A stretch of 64,000 nucleotides of DNA, taken from assembly GCA_963716005.1 (NCBI GenBank), contig OY970285.1, positions 2,170,001 to 2,234,000 of the forward strand. The letters are read 5' to 3'. The stretch is from CAVRUF01 sp963716005 (GTDB lineage Bacteria; Actinomycetota; Thermoleophilia; Gaiellales; Gaiellaceae). How positions within the stretch are numbered: the stretch's first letter is position 1; each line of letters starts with the position of its first letter. A program made the translations under genes and the position numbers. Positions 7,149 to 14,112 of the stretch are shown piece by piece. The notes beneath the pieces were generated by a model. That model was not told the origin of the DNA, searched no databases, and saw nothing but the letters and a program-made list of their open reading frames with translations.

Positions 7149-8552
7149 ATGGACACCTCGGCGCGCCATCTGCGACTCATGACCGAGACGATCGCGGCGG
7201 TCAACTCGACGCTCGACATCGGCGAGGTTTTCGAGCTCGTGGCCGCCAAGGTGGCCGAGGCGCTCGAGGCCGACGCTTGCTTCGTCTACCTCTACGACGA
7301 GAGCGCCGGCGAGCTCGTCCTTCGGGCCTCGTTCGGAACCCGGGTGGAGGACATGACGCGCGTCCCTAAGATGCGGCCCGGCGAGGGGATCACCGGCGTT
7401 GCCGCGGCCGAGCGCGCTCCGGTCATGATCCCGCGCGCCGCGCACCTCGATCCGCGCTTCAAGGCCTTCCCGAACCTGCGCGAGGAGCAGTACGAGTCGA
7501 TCCTCGCCGTGCCGATCCTGGCCAAGAAGCGGCTCGAGGGCGCGCTGAACGTCCGCACGCAACTGCCGCGCGAGTACTCGGACGCCGAGATCGAGCTCCT
7601 CATGGCGATCGCGGGCCAGGTCGCGCAGGCGATCGAGAACGCGAAGCTCTACGACAGCGCGCAGCGCCGCGTGGCCGAGCTCGAGGCGCTGTCGCGGATC
7701 TCCGAGGCGGTCTCCGAGTCGCTCTACCTGGAGGAGTCCCTCTCGGCGATCGTCCAGACGACGATGGCCGCGGTGGAGGCCACCGGCGCGGCGCTCGTGC
7801 TCGAGGACGGACGCATCGCGTGGCCCGAGGGGCGTGCCGGTGCGCACGCCGTCCGCCTGCCGCTGCGCTGGAAGGGCCGCGAGGTCGGCGAGCTCGTCTG
7901 CGACCGCGATACGCCCTTCTCCGACGACGAGCGCAAGCTGCTCGCCTCGATCGCGAACCAGGCGGCGATCGCGCTCGAGCACGGGCGGGCGGTCATGCGC
8001 GGCGTCCTGGCTCAGGAGATCCACCACCGCGTGAAGAACAACCTCCAGACGGTCGCGTCCCTGCTGCGGCTGCAGGCCCGCTCGCCCGGAACCGACGCAC
8101 GCAAGGCGCTGGAGGACTCGGTCAACCGAATCCTCGCCATTGCCGCCGTCCACGAGGTGCTCACCGAGCAGCGCGACGACGACGTCGACCTCGGCGAGCT
8201 GGTCGAGCGGTTGCGCGCGACGCTCGTGCAGGGCGTCGGCGGCGACAAGCACGTCGAGTCGCAGCTCGAGTCGATCTCGCTCCACGGCGTCCAGGCGACC
8301 GCACTCGCGCTCGTGTTCTCGGAGCTCCTGTCGAACGCGCTCGAGCACGGCGGCGACGAGGTCCGGGTCGAGCTCGGTCGGCAGAACGGCTCGGTGCGCC
8401 TTGCGGTGTCGGACGACGGCGAGTGGTCGTCCTCCGCCGAGGACGGCACAGGGCTCTCGATCGTGCGCGCGCTCGTGCGCGAGGAGCTACGGGGCGAGCT
8501 GACGATGACCGACCGCGGCGGGCTGTGCGCCGAGGTCGTGTTCCCCGGCTAG
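7149..8552 (+). CDS. GAF-GAF sensor histidine kinase, HisKA_2 family
   Basis: 467 residues from ATG 7149; the frame stays open upstream but that part is antisense to the membrane genes. Two GAF sensor domains (about 20-160 and 175-290) precede a HisKA_2 phospho-acceptor region with the motif HHRVKNNLQ (His 293 the likely phosphorylated residue) and an HATPase_c domain (N-box LLSNALEHGG, then VSDDGEW and GTGLSIVRALV). There are no membrane helices, so it senses a cytoplasmic ligand. Kinases of this class are the usual partners of ANTAR regulators (EutW/EutV type), and an ANTAR regulator begins 426 nt downstream with only a convergent cupin gene between. Ligand unknown. Confidence 0.9.
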   Translation: MDTSARHLRLMTETIAAVNSTLDIGEVFELVAAKVAEALEADACFVYLYDESAGELVLRASFGTRVEDMTRVPKMRPGEGITGVAAAERAPVMIPRAAHLDPRFKAFPNLREEQYESILAVPILAKKRLEGALNVRTQLPREYSDAEIELLMAIAGQVAQAIENAKLYDSAQRRVAELEALSRISEAVSESLYLEESLSAIVQTTMAAVEATGAALVLEDGRIAWPEGRAGAHAVRLPLRWKGREVGELVCDRDTPFSDDERKLLASIANQAAIALEHGRAVMRGVLAQEIHHRVKNNLQTVASLLRLQARSPGTDARKALEDSVNRILAIAAVHEVLTEQRDDDVDLGELVERLRATLVQGVGGDKHVESQLESISLHGVQATALALVFSELLSNALEHGGDEVRVELGRQNGSVRLAVSDDGEWSSSAEDGTGLSIVRALVREELRGELTMTDRGGLCAEVVFPG

Positions 8553-8935
8553 TCGGACCACCAGCCCGGGACGGGTTCCGTGTCGTTCTCCGTGTGGGTG
8601 CCGAACCCGACGTACTCGAGTCCTTCAGAGCCCGCCTCGAAGCAGCGCATCGTCTCGGGCGCGACGCGAATCGCGTCCCACTGCGCGAGCTCGACGATCT
8701 CGTCCTCGAGCTTGATGCGTCCGGCGCCGGACACGACGACGTAGACCTCCTCGTCCTGCTCATGCTTGTGGCCGAAGGGCTGGCGCGCCCCGGGTGCGAG
8801 TCGCTGGAGGCTGATCCCGATCCGCTCGGCGGACAGGTCCTCGCGCGCGAAACGGGCCGAGAGGTCCGGGGCGAGCCCGGCGTCCTCGGCCACATCCTTC
8901 ACGTCGCGCAGGTTCGTCTTCGTCCATCCGGCCAT
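8549..8935 (-). CDS. Cupin-domain protein
   Basis: 128 residues from the ATG at 8935. A single cupin barrel is visible: GHKHEQDEEVYVVVSGAGRI matches cupin motif 1 (two His, Glu) and a second half ends in the PETMRCFEAG region. These small proteins usually bind a metal and act as sensors or enzymes; the substrate is not evident. It sits on the opposite strand between the sensor kinase and the ANTAR regulator, and its stop overlaps the kinase stop. TAGGTT on the minus strand at 8943-8948 is 7 nt before the ATG. Confidence 0.8.
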   Translation of the reverse strand: MAGWTKTNLRDVKDVAEDAGLAPDLSARFAREDLSAERIGISLQRLAPGARQPFGHKHEQDEEVYVVVSGAGRIKLEDEIVELAQWDAIRVAPETMRCFEAGSEGLEYVGFGTHTENDTEPVPGWWSD

Positions 8936-8942
8936 TGGCGGG

Positions 8943-8948
8943 AACCTA
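8943..8948 (-). promoter_or_regulatory. -10-like TAGGTT for the cupin gene
   Basis: Minus-strand TAGGTT, 7 nt before the cupin ATG at 8935. Confidence 0.4.
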
Positions 8949-8965
8949 CCCTCGTCGCGACTTCC

Positions 8966-8971
8966 TAGACT
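8966..8971 (+). promoter_or_regulatory. -10-like TAGACT for the ANTAR regulator
   Basis: TAGACT ends 6 nt before ATG 8978. Confidence 0.5.
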
Positions 8972-8977
8972 CCGCCA

Positions 8978-9544
8978 ATGCGGATCCTCATCGCCGAGGA
9001 CGAGACGATCATCCGCCTCGACCTGCGCACGACGCTCGAGGAGGCGGGGTTCGACGTCTGCGCCGAGGCGCGCGACGGCGAGGAGGCGGTCGAGCTCGCC
9101 GCGGCGGAGAAGCCCGACCTGGCGATCCTTGACGTCCGCATGCCGAGGCTCGACGGGATCGAGGCGGCCAAACGGATCCTCGCCGAGCGGCCGATCCCGA
9201 TCGTGATGCTCACCGCCTACGGCCAGGAGGAGCTCGTGTCGCGCGCGGTCGAGGCCGGCGTGTTCGGCTACCTGGTAAAGCCGTTCCGCGAGGCCGACCT
9301 GCTCCCCGCGATCGCTGCGGCCAAGGCCCGGCACGCGGAGCTCGAAGCGCTCCGCGACGAAGCAGAGTCGCTGGCCGAGGCGCTCGAGACGCGCAAGGTG
9401 GTCGAGCGGGCAAAGGGGCTCCTCATGGAACGCGAGGGCCTCACCGAGCAGGAGGCGTTCGCGCGCCTGCGCAAGGCGAGCCAATCGGCGAACCGGCCGA
9501 TGAAGGTCGTGGCCGAGGCGATCGTCGCCACGTTCGGCGATTAG
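8978..9544 (+). CDS. ANTAR-domain response regulator (RNA-binding antiterminator)
   Basis: 188 residues. The receiver domain (1-118) has Glu7/Asp8, phospho-acceptor Asp52 (LDVRMP), Thr79 and Lys101 (YLVKPF). After a helical linker comes the ANTAR three-helix domain (about 125-185) with VVERAKGLLMEREGLTEQEA, typical of NasT/AmiR/EutV proteins. Phosphorylated ANTAR regulators bind paired RNA hairpins in leaders and prevent terminator formation, commonly at nitrogen-metabolism genes. The HisKA_2 kinase upstream is the expected partner, and the next gene downstream is a glutamate dehydrogenase starting 10 nt later. Targets are not proven; the hairpin leader of glnA is the obvious candidate in this window. 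Confidence 0.93.
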   Translation: MRILIAEDETIIRLDLRTTLEEAGFDVCAEARDGEEAVELAAAEKPDLAILDVRMPRLDGIEAAKRILAERPIPIVMLTAYGQEELVSRAVEAGVFGYLVKPFREADLLPAIAAAKARHAELEALRDEAESLAEALETRKVVERAKGLLMEREGLTEQEAFARLRKASQSANRPMKVVAEAIVATFGD

Positions 9545-9547
9545 AGT
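9542..9547 (+). promoter_or_regulatory. -10-like TAGAGT for the dehydrogenase gene
   Basis: TAGAGT, overlapping the ANTAR gene stop codon, ends 6 nt before GTG 9554. An internal promoter is therefore possible despite the tight spacing. Confidence 0.4.
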
Positions 9548-9553
9548 CGCGCC

Positions 9554-10624
9554 GTGGGCTTTCTCGACGAGACGAATCCGGCGCCCGCGCGCGTCGTCGA
9601 GATCAAGGACGAGAGCGCCGGCCTCGACGCGGTCGTGGTTGTCGATCACGAGATCTTTCCGAGCTACGCGGGCGGGACGCGGATGCTCGCCGACGTCACG
9701 ACCGACGAGGTCGCCCGGCTCGCGCGCGCCATGACTTGGAAGCTCGCCGTCGCGCAGCGTCCGCTCGCCGGTGCCAAGGCCGGAATCCGCTTCGCCGGCG
9801 GCGACCGCGAGGGCGTGCTCGCTGCCTACTTCGACCGGGTGCGCGAGCTGGACGGCTTCCTCACCGGCCCGGACATGGGGACGAATCCGGCCGACTTCCT
9901 CGCGCTCCGCGAAGTCGGTGACGACCTGCCGATGTGGGCGCGCAAGCACGACGGGATGGACATGGACGACCTGGCCGTCGGCTACGGGATCCTCGGCGCT
10001 TCGCGGGTCGTGGTCGAGCGTCTCGGCGGGCGGCTGCCCGGCTCGACGTTCGCGATCGAGGGCTTCGGCAAGGCGGGCGCGGGGACGGCCAAGGCCGTCG
10101 CGGACGCGGGTGCGCGCGTCGTCGCGGTCAGCACGGTCGCGGGCGCGCTCGTCGACGAGAACGGCCTCGACGTGGGCGAGCTGCTCGAGCTGAAGGCGGA
10201 GCACGGCGACGATCTCGTCACACACGGCCCGGTCCGGGCTCGCCCGCGCGGAGAGCTTTTCGATGTCCACTGCGACGTGCTCGTCCCCGGGGCGCGCCCT
10301 GACGTGATCACCGCGGGCTCGGCCGGCACGCTGAGCTGTCGCGCCGTCGTGCCCGCGGCGAACATCCCGTATGCGCCCGGCGCGATCGAGGCGCTGGCCG
10401 CGAACGGCATCCTCGCCCTCCCCGATTTCGTCACGAACGCAGGTGGCGTGCACCTCTACGAGGCGCCCGGCTGCAAGGACGATCCCGCCGCGTGCCTGGC
10501 CGAAATCGACCGTCTCGTTGCCGAGGCGGTGACCCGCGTCCTCGACGCCGGAGCCGCGACGCCGACTGCCGCAGCGCTTGCCGTGGCCCGCGATTTCCTC
10601 GCTTCATCAGGTAAAGCGGCGTAA
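9554..10624 (+). CDS. Glu/Leu/Phe/Val-family dehydrogenase (glutamate dehydrogenase-like)
   Basis: 356 residues from GTG 9554. The N-terminal dimerisation/catalytic domain has PLAGAKAGIRF (catalytic Lys region) and GPDMGTNPADF, and the C-terminal Rossmann domain has AIEGFGKAGAGTAKAVADAG. The enzyme class oxidatively deaminates glutamate or branched/aromatic amino acids, or runs the reverse amination with NAD(P)H. At 356 residues it is shorter than classical GDH (about 415-450) and nearer to Leu/Phe dehydrogenases, so substrate is uncertain. Its position after an ANTAR regulator and close to glnA supports a role in ammonia/glutamate balance. Confidence 0.85.
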   Translation: MGFLDETNPAPARVVEIKDESAGLDAVVVVDHEIFPSYAGGTRMLADVTTDEVARLARAMTWKLAVAQRPLAGAKAGIRFAGGDREGVLAAYFDRVRELDGFLTGPDMGTNPADFLALREVGDDLPMWARKHDGMDMDDLAVGYGILGASRVVVERLGGRLPGSTFAIEGFGKAGAGTAKAVADAGARVVAVSTVAGALVDENGLDVGELLELKAEHGDDLVTHGPVRARPRGELFDVHCDVLVPGARPDVITAGSAGTLSCRAVVPAANIPYAPGAIEALAANGILALPDFVTNAGGVHLYEAPGCKDDPAACLAEIDRLVAEAVTRVLDAGAATPTAAALAVARDFLASSGKAA

Positions 10625-10641
10625 TCTGAGGTCAGACTTGT

Positions 10642-10663
10642 GCATTCCCATGGCTGGGAATGC
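10642..10663. promoter_or_regulatory. Perfect 9-bp inverted repeat, 4-nt centre, just before a response regulator gene
   Basis: GCATTCCCA (10642-10650) and TGGGAATGC (10655-10663) flank TGGC. No T-run follows, so it is not an intrinsic terminator of the dehydrogenase gene. It may be an operator or an mRNA hairpin; it ends 11 nt before the preferred ATG at 10675. Confidence 0.45.
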
Positions 10664-10674
10664 CAAAATATGGA

Positions 10675-11043
10675 ATGGCAAAGACCATCCTCATCGTCGA
10701 TGACGACCCCGACATCCGGGGACTTCTCGATCTAGAGCTTCGCGCATCCGGCTACGACACGATCTTCGCCCGGGACGCACACGAGGCGGTCGCCATTGCG
10801 CTAACCGAGCGGCCCGACCTGATCCTCTTGGACCTGGCCCTGCCGGGCGGGAGCGGCTTCACCGTCATGGAGCAGCTCAACACGACCCCGGGCGGGTTCA
10901 ACGCGCCTGTGCTGATCGTCTCGGCGGCCGAGCCGCGGGAGAACAAGGAGAAGACGGAGGCACTCGGCGCCACCGGGTACTTCCAGAAGCCGTTCGACGC
11001 GGGCGAGCTGATCGACGCGGTCGACGCGGCACTCCGCGCCTAG
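10675..11043 (+). CDS. Single-domain response regulator
   Basis: 122 residues from ATG 10675 (MAKTILIVDDDPDIR). The upstream ATG at 10660 lies inside the inverted repeat and adds only five residues. The CheY-like receiver is complete: Asp pair near residues 10-11, phospho-acceptor Asp in LILLDLALPGG, conserved Ser in IVSAAE and Lys in FQKPF. There is no output domain, so it must act by protein-protein contact or as a phosphate sink. No kinase adjoins it; the HisKA_2 kinase 3 kb upstream is one candidate partner. Confidence 0.85.
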   Translation: MAKTILIVDDDPDIRGLLDLELRASGYDTIFARDAHEAVAIALTERPDLILLDLALPGGSGFTVMEQLNTTPGGFNAPVLIVSAAEPRENKEKTEALGATGYFQKPFDAGELIDAVDAALRA

Positions 11044-11116
11044 CTCAGTCCTGAACGTTCACGAACTGGGTCTAGGTCGCGTGTTTCGGAACGAAAGACC
11101 ACGGAACGAGACCCGA

Positions 11117-11191
11117 ATGGAACCCGCATTCGTCATCTCGGTCATCGCGATCGCCATCGTCGCCCTACTCGCCTATCGCGTCTGGAGCTAG
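11117..11191 (+). CDS. 24-residue single-span membrane peptide
   Basis: ATG 11117 to TAG 11189-11191 encodes MEPAFVISVIAIAIVALLAY plus RVWS. Almost the whole peptide is one membrane helix with a basic C-terminal end, the usual form of small bacterial membrane proteins. Its stop overlaps tail-to-tail with the stop of the DUF4239 gene on the other strand (shared CTAG). No clear Shine-Dalgarno. Coding is plausible but unproven. Confidence 0.4.
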   Translation: MEPAFVISVIAIAIVALLAYRVWS

Positions 11192-11976
11192 GGCGCCTCG
11201 GCTGCGGGAGGCAGCTCCATCGACGCACGGACGCCGACGAGCGGAGCATCGGGAACGCGCACGAATCCGCGCGCGGGTCGGTCGAGGTCGAAGGTCATGA
11301 GGAGGAGGATGGAGATGAACGAGGCTGCGAGGATCACGGTCAGGACGCCGCGCGAGACGATCGCGAGGTAGAACGCGAGCAGCCCGAGCGCGACCGCAGC
11401 GCCGACGATCTCGATCAGGAGCACCACCGTGGGCACCCGGTTGTTGCGCGCCGACCTCTCCACGGTCTGCATGTCGATCATCTCGTTCAGGGTCTCGACG
11501 TAGAGGCGCGGGGCGCTGTCGGTCGGCGATCCGGCGAGCGCGTCGCCGGCGAGGCCCCAGAGAGAGCGCTGCAGCACCTCGCCGTCCGCGTACGCGGCGA
11601 GGGCGGCGTTGCTCCCCGGGACGGCATTGGCCGCCCGGATGGCCGTGTCCGTGTAGTCCTTCAGATCCTCGAGCGACTGCGATCGCATCGGCTCCTTCAG
11701 CGTCTGCGCGCGGAGGTAGGTCGTTCCGATCGCGTTCGCCTCGACGACGACCGCCGTCCGTCGGGAGTCGTAGCGCCCGACGGCCATCGTGAGACCGAAC
11801 GCGAGAATCAGCGCGACGAGCCCGAGCAGCGCCGCTTGGAGCACGCCCAGCGGCTCGCGCAGCTTCTCGGCGTGGTGGCTCATCCGGCGCCCGGCGAACG
11901 CGCCGAGGAGCGTCGATCCGAGGACGATCGCGAAGATCAGAAGTGCGAGTTCGAGGCTGCTCAGCCGAAAGAACAT
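11188..11976 (-). CDS. DUF4239 (bestrophin-like) membrane protein
   Basis: 262 residues. Two N-terminal helices (about 8-26 and 45-66), a mostly helical soluble middle (70-185), then two more helices (about 186-235) and a short tail. This 2+2 layout with YDSRRTAVVVEANAIGTTYLR after the second helix is diagnostic of DUF4239, annotated as bestrophin-like and possibly a channel. It stands alone, convergent with a tiny membrane peptide gene. Confidence 0.75.
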   Translation of the reverse strand: MFFRLSSLELALLIFAIVLGSTLLGAFAGRRMSHHAEKLREPLGVLQAALLGLVALILAFGLTMAVGRYDSRRTAVVVEANAIGTTYLRAQTLKEPMRSQSLEDLKDYTDTAIRAANAVPGSNAALAAYADGEVLQRSLWGLAGDALAGSPTDSAPRLYVETLNEMIDMQTVERSARNNRVPTVVLLIEIVGAAVALGLLAFYLAIVSRGVLTVILAASFISILLLMTFDLDRPARGFVRVPDAPLVGVRASMELPPAAEAP

Positions 11977-11993
11977 GCGGCTCAGATCATCTG

Positions 11994-13883
11994 TCAGCCG
12001 TCAGATGGAGCGGCAACCTCATCCACCATCGCCTCCCACTGCGCGAACATCGCCGAGAGGTCGTCGCGGGCGCGCTTGTGGGCCGCGATCGTGTCGACGT
12101 CCGTCCAGTCCTCGGCGAGTTTCGCCTCCAACTTCTCGACCAGCCGCTGCTGCTTCTCGATGTCGGTCTCGAGCTGTGTGAGCTTCTGCGGCGTGCGCGC
12201 GGGCTTTGCCGGCTTGGCGGGCTTCTCGGCCTTCGGTGCCGGAGCGGGCCCGGTCTCTACCCGGTCGGCACGCGCCTGGGCGTAGTCGGCCCAGCCGCCC
12301 TCGTACGACTCGATGCGCTGATCCTCGACCGCGAGCGTGCGGTGTGCGACCGCATCCAGGAGCGCGCGGTCGTGCGAAACGAGCAGCACTGTGCCGGGGA
12401 AGGCGTCGAGCGCGCCTTCGAGCGCCTCGCGGCTCTCCAGGTCGAGGTGGTTCGTCGGCTCGTCCAGCACGAGGAAGTTCGCGCCCGACGCGACCACCAG
12501 CGCGAGCGCGAGTCGCCTCCGCTCGCCGCCCGACAGCGCGCCGACCTGGCGCTCGTGCATCTCCCAGCCGCTGAACAAGAACTTGCCGAGCAGGTTCTGC
12601 GCCTCGGGGCGGTTGAGGCCGGTGGCGCTCTGCGTCATGCCGAGCACGGTCAGGCTCTCGTCCAGCTCGATCTCGTGCTGGGAGAAATACGCGGTCACGA
12701 CACCGTGGCCGGTCTTCGAGGAGCCGGCGGTCGGCTGACGGCGTTCGAGCATCGTCTCCAGCAGGGTGGTCTTGCCCGAGCCGTTCGGACCGACGAGCGC
12801 GACGTGCTCGCCGCGCTCCAGCGCGAAGCTCGTGTCGGCGAGGAGCGGCTTGTCGCCCGCTTGCACGCCGAGTTCCTTCGCCTCGAACACCGTGCGGCCC
12901 GAGCGCGGCGGCTTCAGGAAGTCGAACCCGAGCGAGCGGGTGCGGCGCGTGAGCAATGCGACCTCGGCGTTTGCGGCGCCGCGCTCCTTCTCCAGGCGGC
13001 CGATGTGCGTGATCTTCGCCTGGGCCTGCTTGGCCTTCGATTTCTTGTAGCGGAACCGCTCGACGAAGCGCTCGAGGCGCGCGATGTCGGCTGCCGCTCG
13101 AGCCGCGGTCTTCTGGGCATGGAGCGCGCGCTCGGCCTTTTCGCGCCGCCAGGCGTGCCACGGCCCCGCGAAGTAGGTGGAGCGGCCGGCGACCAACTCC
13201 ATCGTCGCGTTCGTGACCGCCTCGAGGAACCAGCGGTCGTGCGCGACCAGCATCACGGCGGCGTCGATCGTCGTCAGCTCGCGCTCGAGCCACTCGAGGC
13301 TCTCGACGTCCAGGTGGTTCGTCGGCTCGTCCAGGAGCACGAGGTCGGGGTCACCGCCGAGCGAGCGCGCGAGCGACGCACGGGTCAGCTCTCCGCCGGA
13401 GAACGTGTTCAGGCTGCGGTCGAGATCCTTGTCCGCGAAGCCGAGCCCGCGCACGACCGACGCGGCGTGGTCGCGCCAGGCGTAGCCGCCCGCGTGCTCG
13501 AGCCGGGCCTGCGCCTCGGAGTAGCGGGTCATCGTCGTGGCGTCATGGGCGCCGCCGGCCATAGCCGTCTCGAGTGTCTTCAGCTCCTTCTCGAGCGCAA
13601 CGAGGTCGGACGCGCCCGAGAGCACGTACTCGCGCAGCGAAAGCCCACGGTTGAGCGGCGGCCGCTGGTCGTGCAGCGCGACCCTCGCGCCCTTGTCGAG
13701 GACGATCTTCCCGGAGTCGGGGCGGATCTCCCCGGCGATCAGGCGCAGGAGCGTCGTCTTGCCCGCGCCGTTCGGCCCGGAGAGCGCCAGGCGGTCGCGG
13801 CGTTCGACCTTGAACGAGACGTCGTCGAAGAGGACGTCGCCGCCCAGCTCCTTCGTCAGATTCGTGACCGTCAGTACCGCCAT
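11994..13883 (-). CDS. ABC-F family ATPase (ribosome-associated type)
   Basis: 629 residues from the ATG at 13883; the longer open frame upstream is Arg-rich antisense of the DUF1059 gene. Two ABC cassettes without membrane segments: Walker A GPNGAGKTT and GPNGSGKTT, signatures FSGGELTRA and LSGGERRRL, Walker B LVLLDEP and FLVLDEP followed by TNHLD. The linker of about 80 residues between them (KTAARAAADIARLERFVERF) is the tRNA-interacting arm of ABC-F proteins, and a Lys/Ala/Pro-rich stretch leads to a C-terminal coiled coil. Such proteins act on the ribosome as translation factors or give antibiotic protection; which applies here cannot be told. Confidence 0.93.
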   Translation of the reverse strand: MAVLTVTNLTKELGGDVLFDDVSFKVERRDRLALSGPNGAGKTTLLRLIAGEIRPDSGKIVLDKGARVALHDQRPPLNRGLSLREYVLSGASDLVALEKELKTLETAMAGGAHDATTMTRYSEAQARLEHAGGYAWRDHAASVVRGLGFADKDLDRSLNTFSGGELTRASLARSLGGDPDLVLLDEPTNHLDVESLEWLERELTTIDAAVMLVAHDRWFLEAVTNATMELVAGRSTYFAGPWHAWRREKAERALHAQKTAARAAADIARLERFVERFRYKKSKAKQAQAKITHIGRLEKERGAANAEVALLTRRTRSLGFDFLKPPRSGRTVFEAKELGVQAGDKPLLADTSFALERGEHVALVGPNGSGKTTLLETMLERRQPTAGSSKTGHGVVTAYFSQHEIELDESLTVLGMTQSATGLNRPEAQNLLGKFLFSGWEMHERQVGALSGGERRRLALALVVASGANFLVLDEPTNHLDLESREALEGALDAFPGTVLLVSHDRALLDAVAHRTLAVEDQRIESYEGGWADYAQARADRVETGPAPAPKAEKPAKPAKPARTPQKLTQLETDIEKQQRLVEKLEAKLAEDWTDVDTIAAHKRARDDLSAMFAQWEAMVDEVAAPSDG

Positions 13884-13918
13884 CCGACACAGGATGACGA
13901 TCCGCGCCTGGGTGCTGC

Positions 13919-14077
13919 TTAGCCCTCCACGGCCATGGCGAGCACGTCCTCGCGGGACATCGTGCCCACCTTCTCCGGATGGTCGCTCCTCACGTGGGCC
14001 TCGACGTTGGCGACGAGCTCGTCGTCGGTCTCGCCGCGCACGGCGACGCCGCACGGGCAGTTGACTACTTTCCCCAT
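13919..14077 (-). CDS. DUF1059 small protein
   Basis: 52 residues from the ATG at 14077: MGKVVNCPCGVAVRGETDDE, then NVEAHVRSDHPEKVG and an acidic end. The CxC with a later HxxxxH matches DUF1059, predicted small metal-binding proteins. AGGGAGA lies about 6 nt before the start. It is between the ABC-F gene and tkt on the same strand. Function unknown. Confidence 0.75.
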   Translation of the reverse strand: MGKVVNCPCGVAVRGETDDELVANVEAHVRSDHPEKVGTMSREDVLAMAVEG

Positions 14078-14112
14078 CACGCTCTCCCTTCGGTCGCGGT
14101 CCGGCGAGCGTA

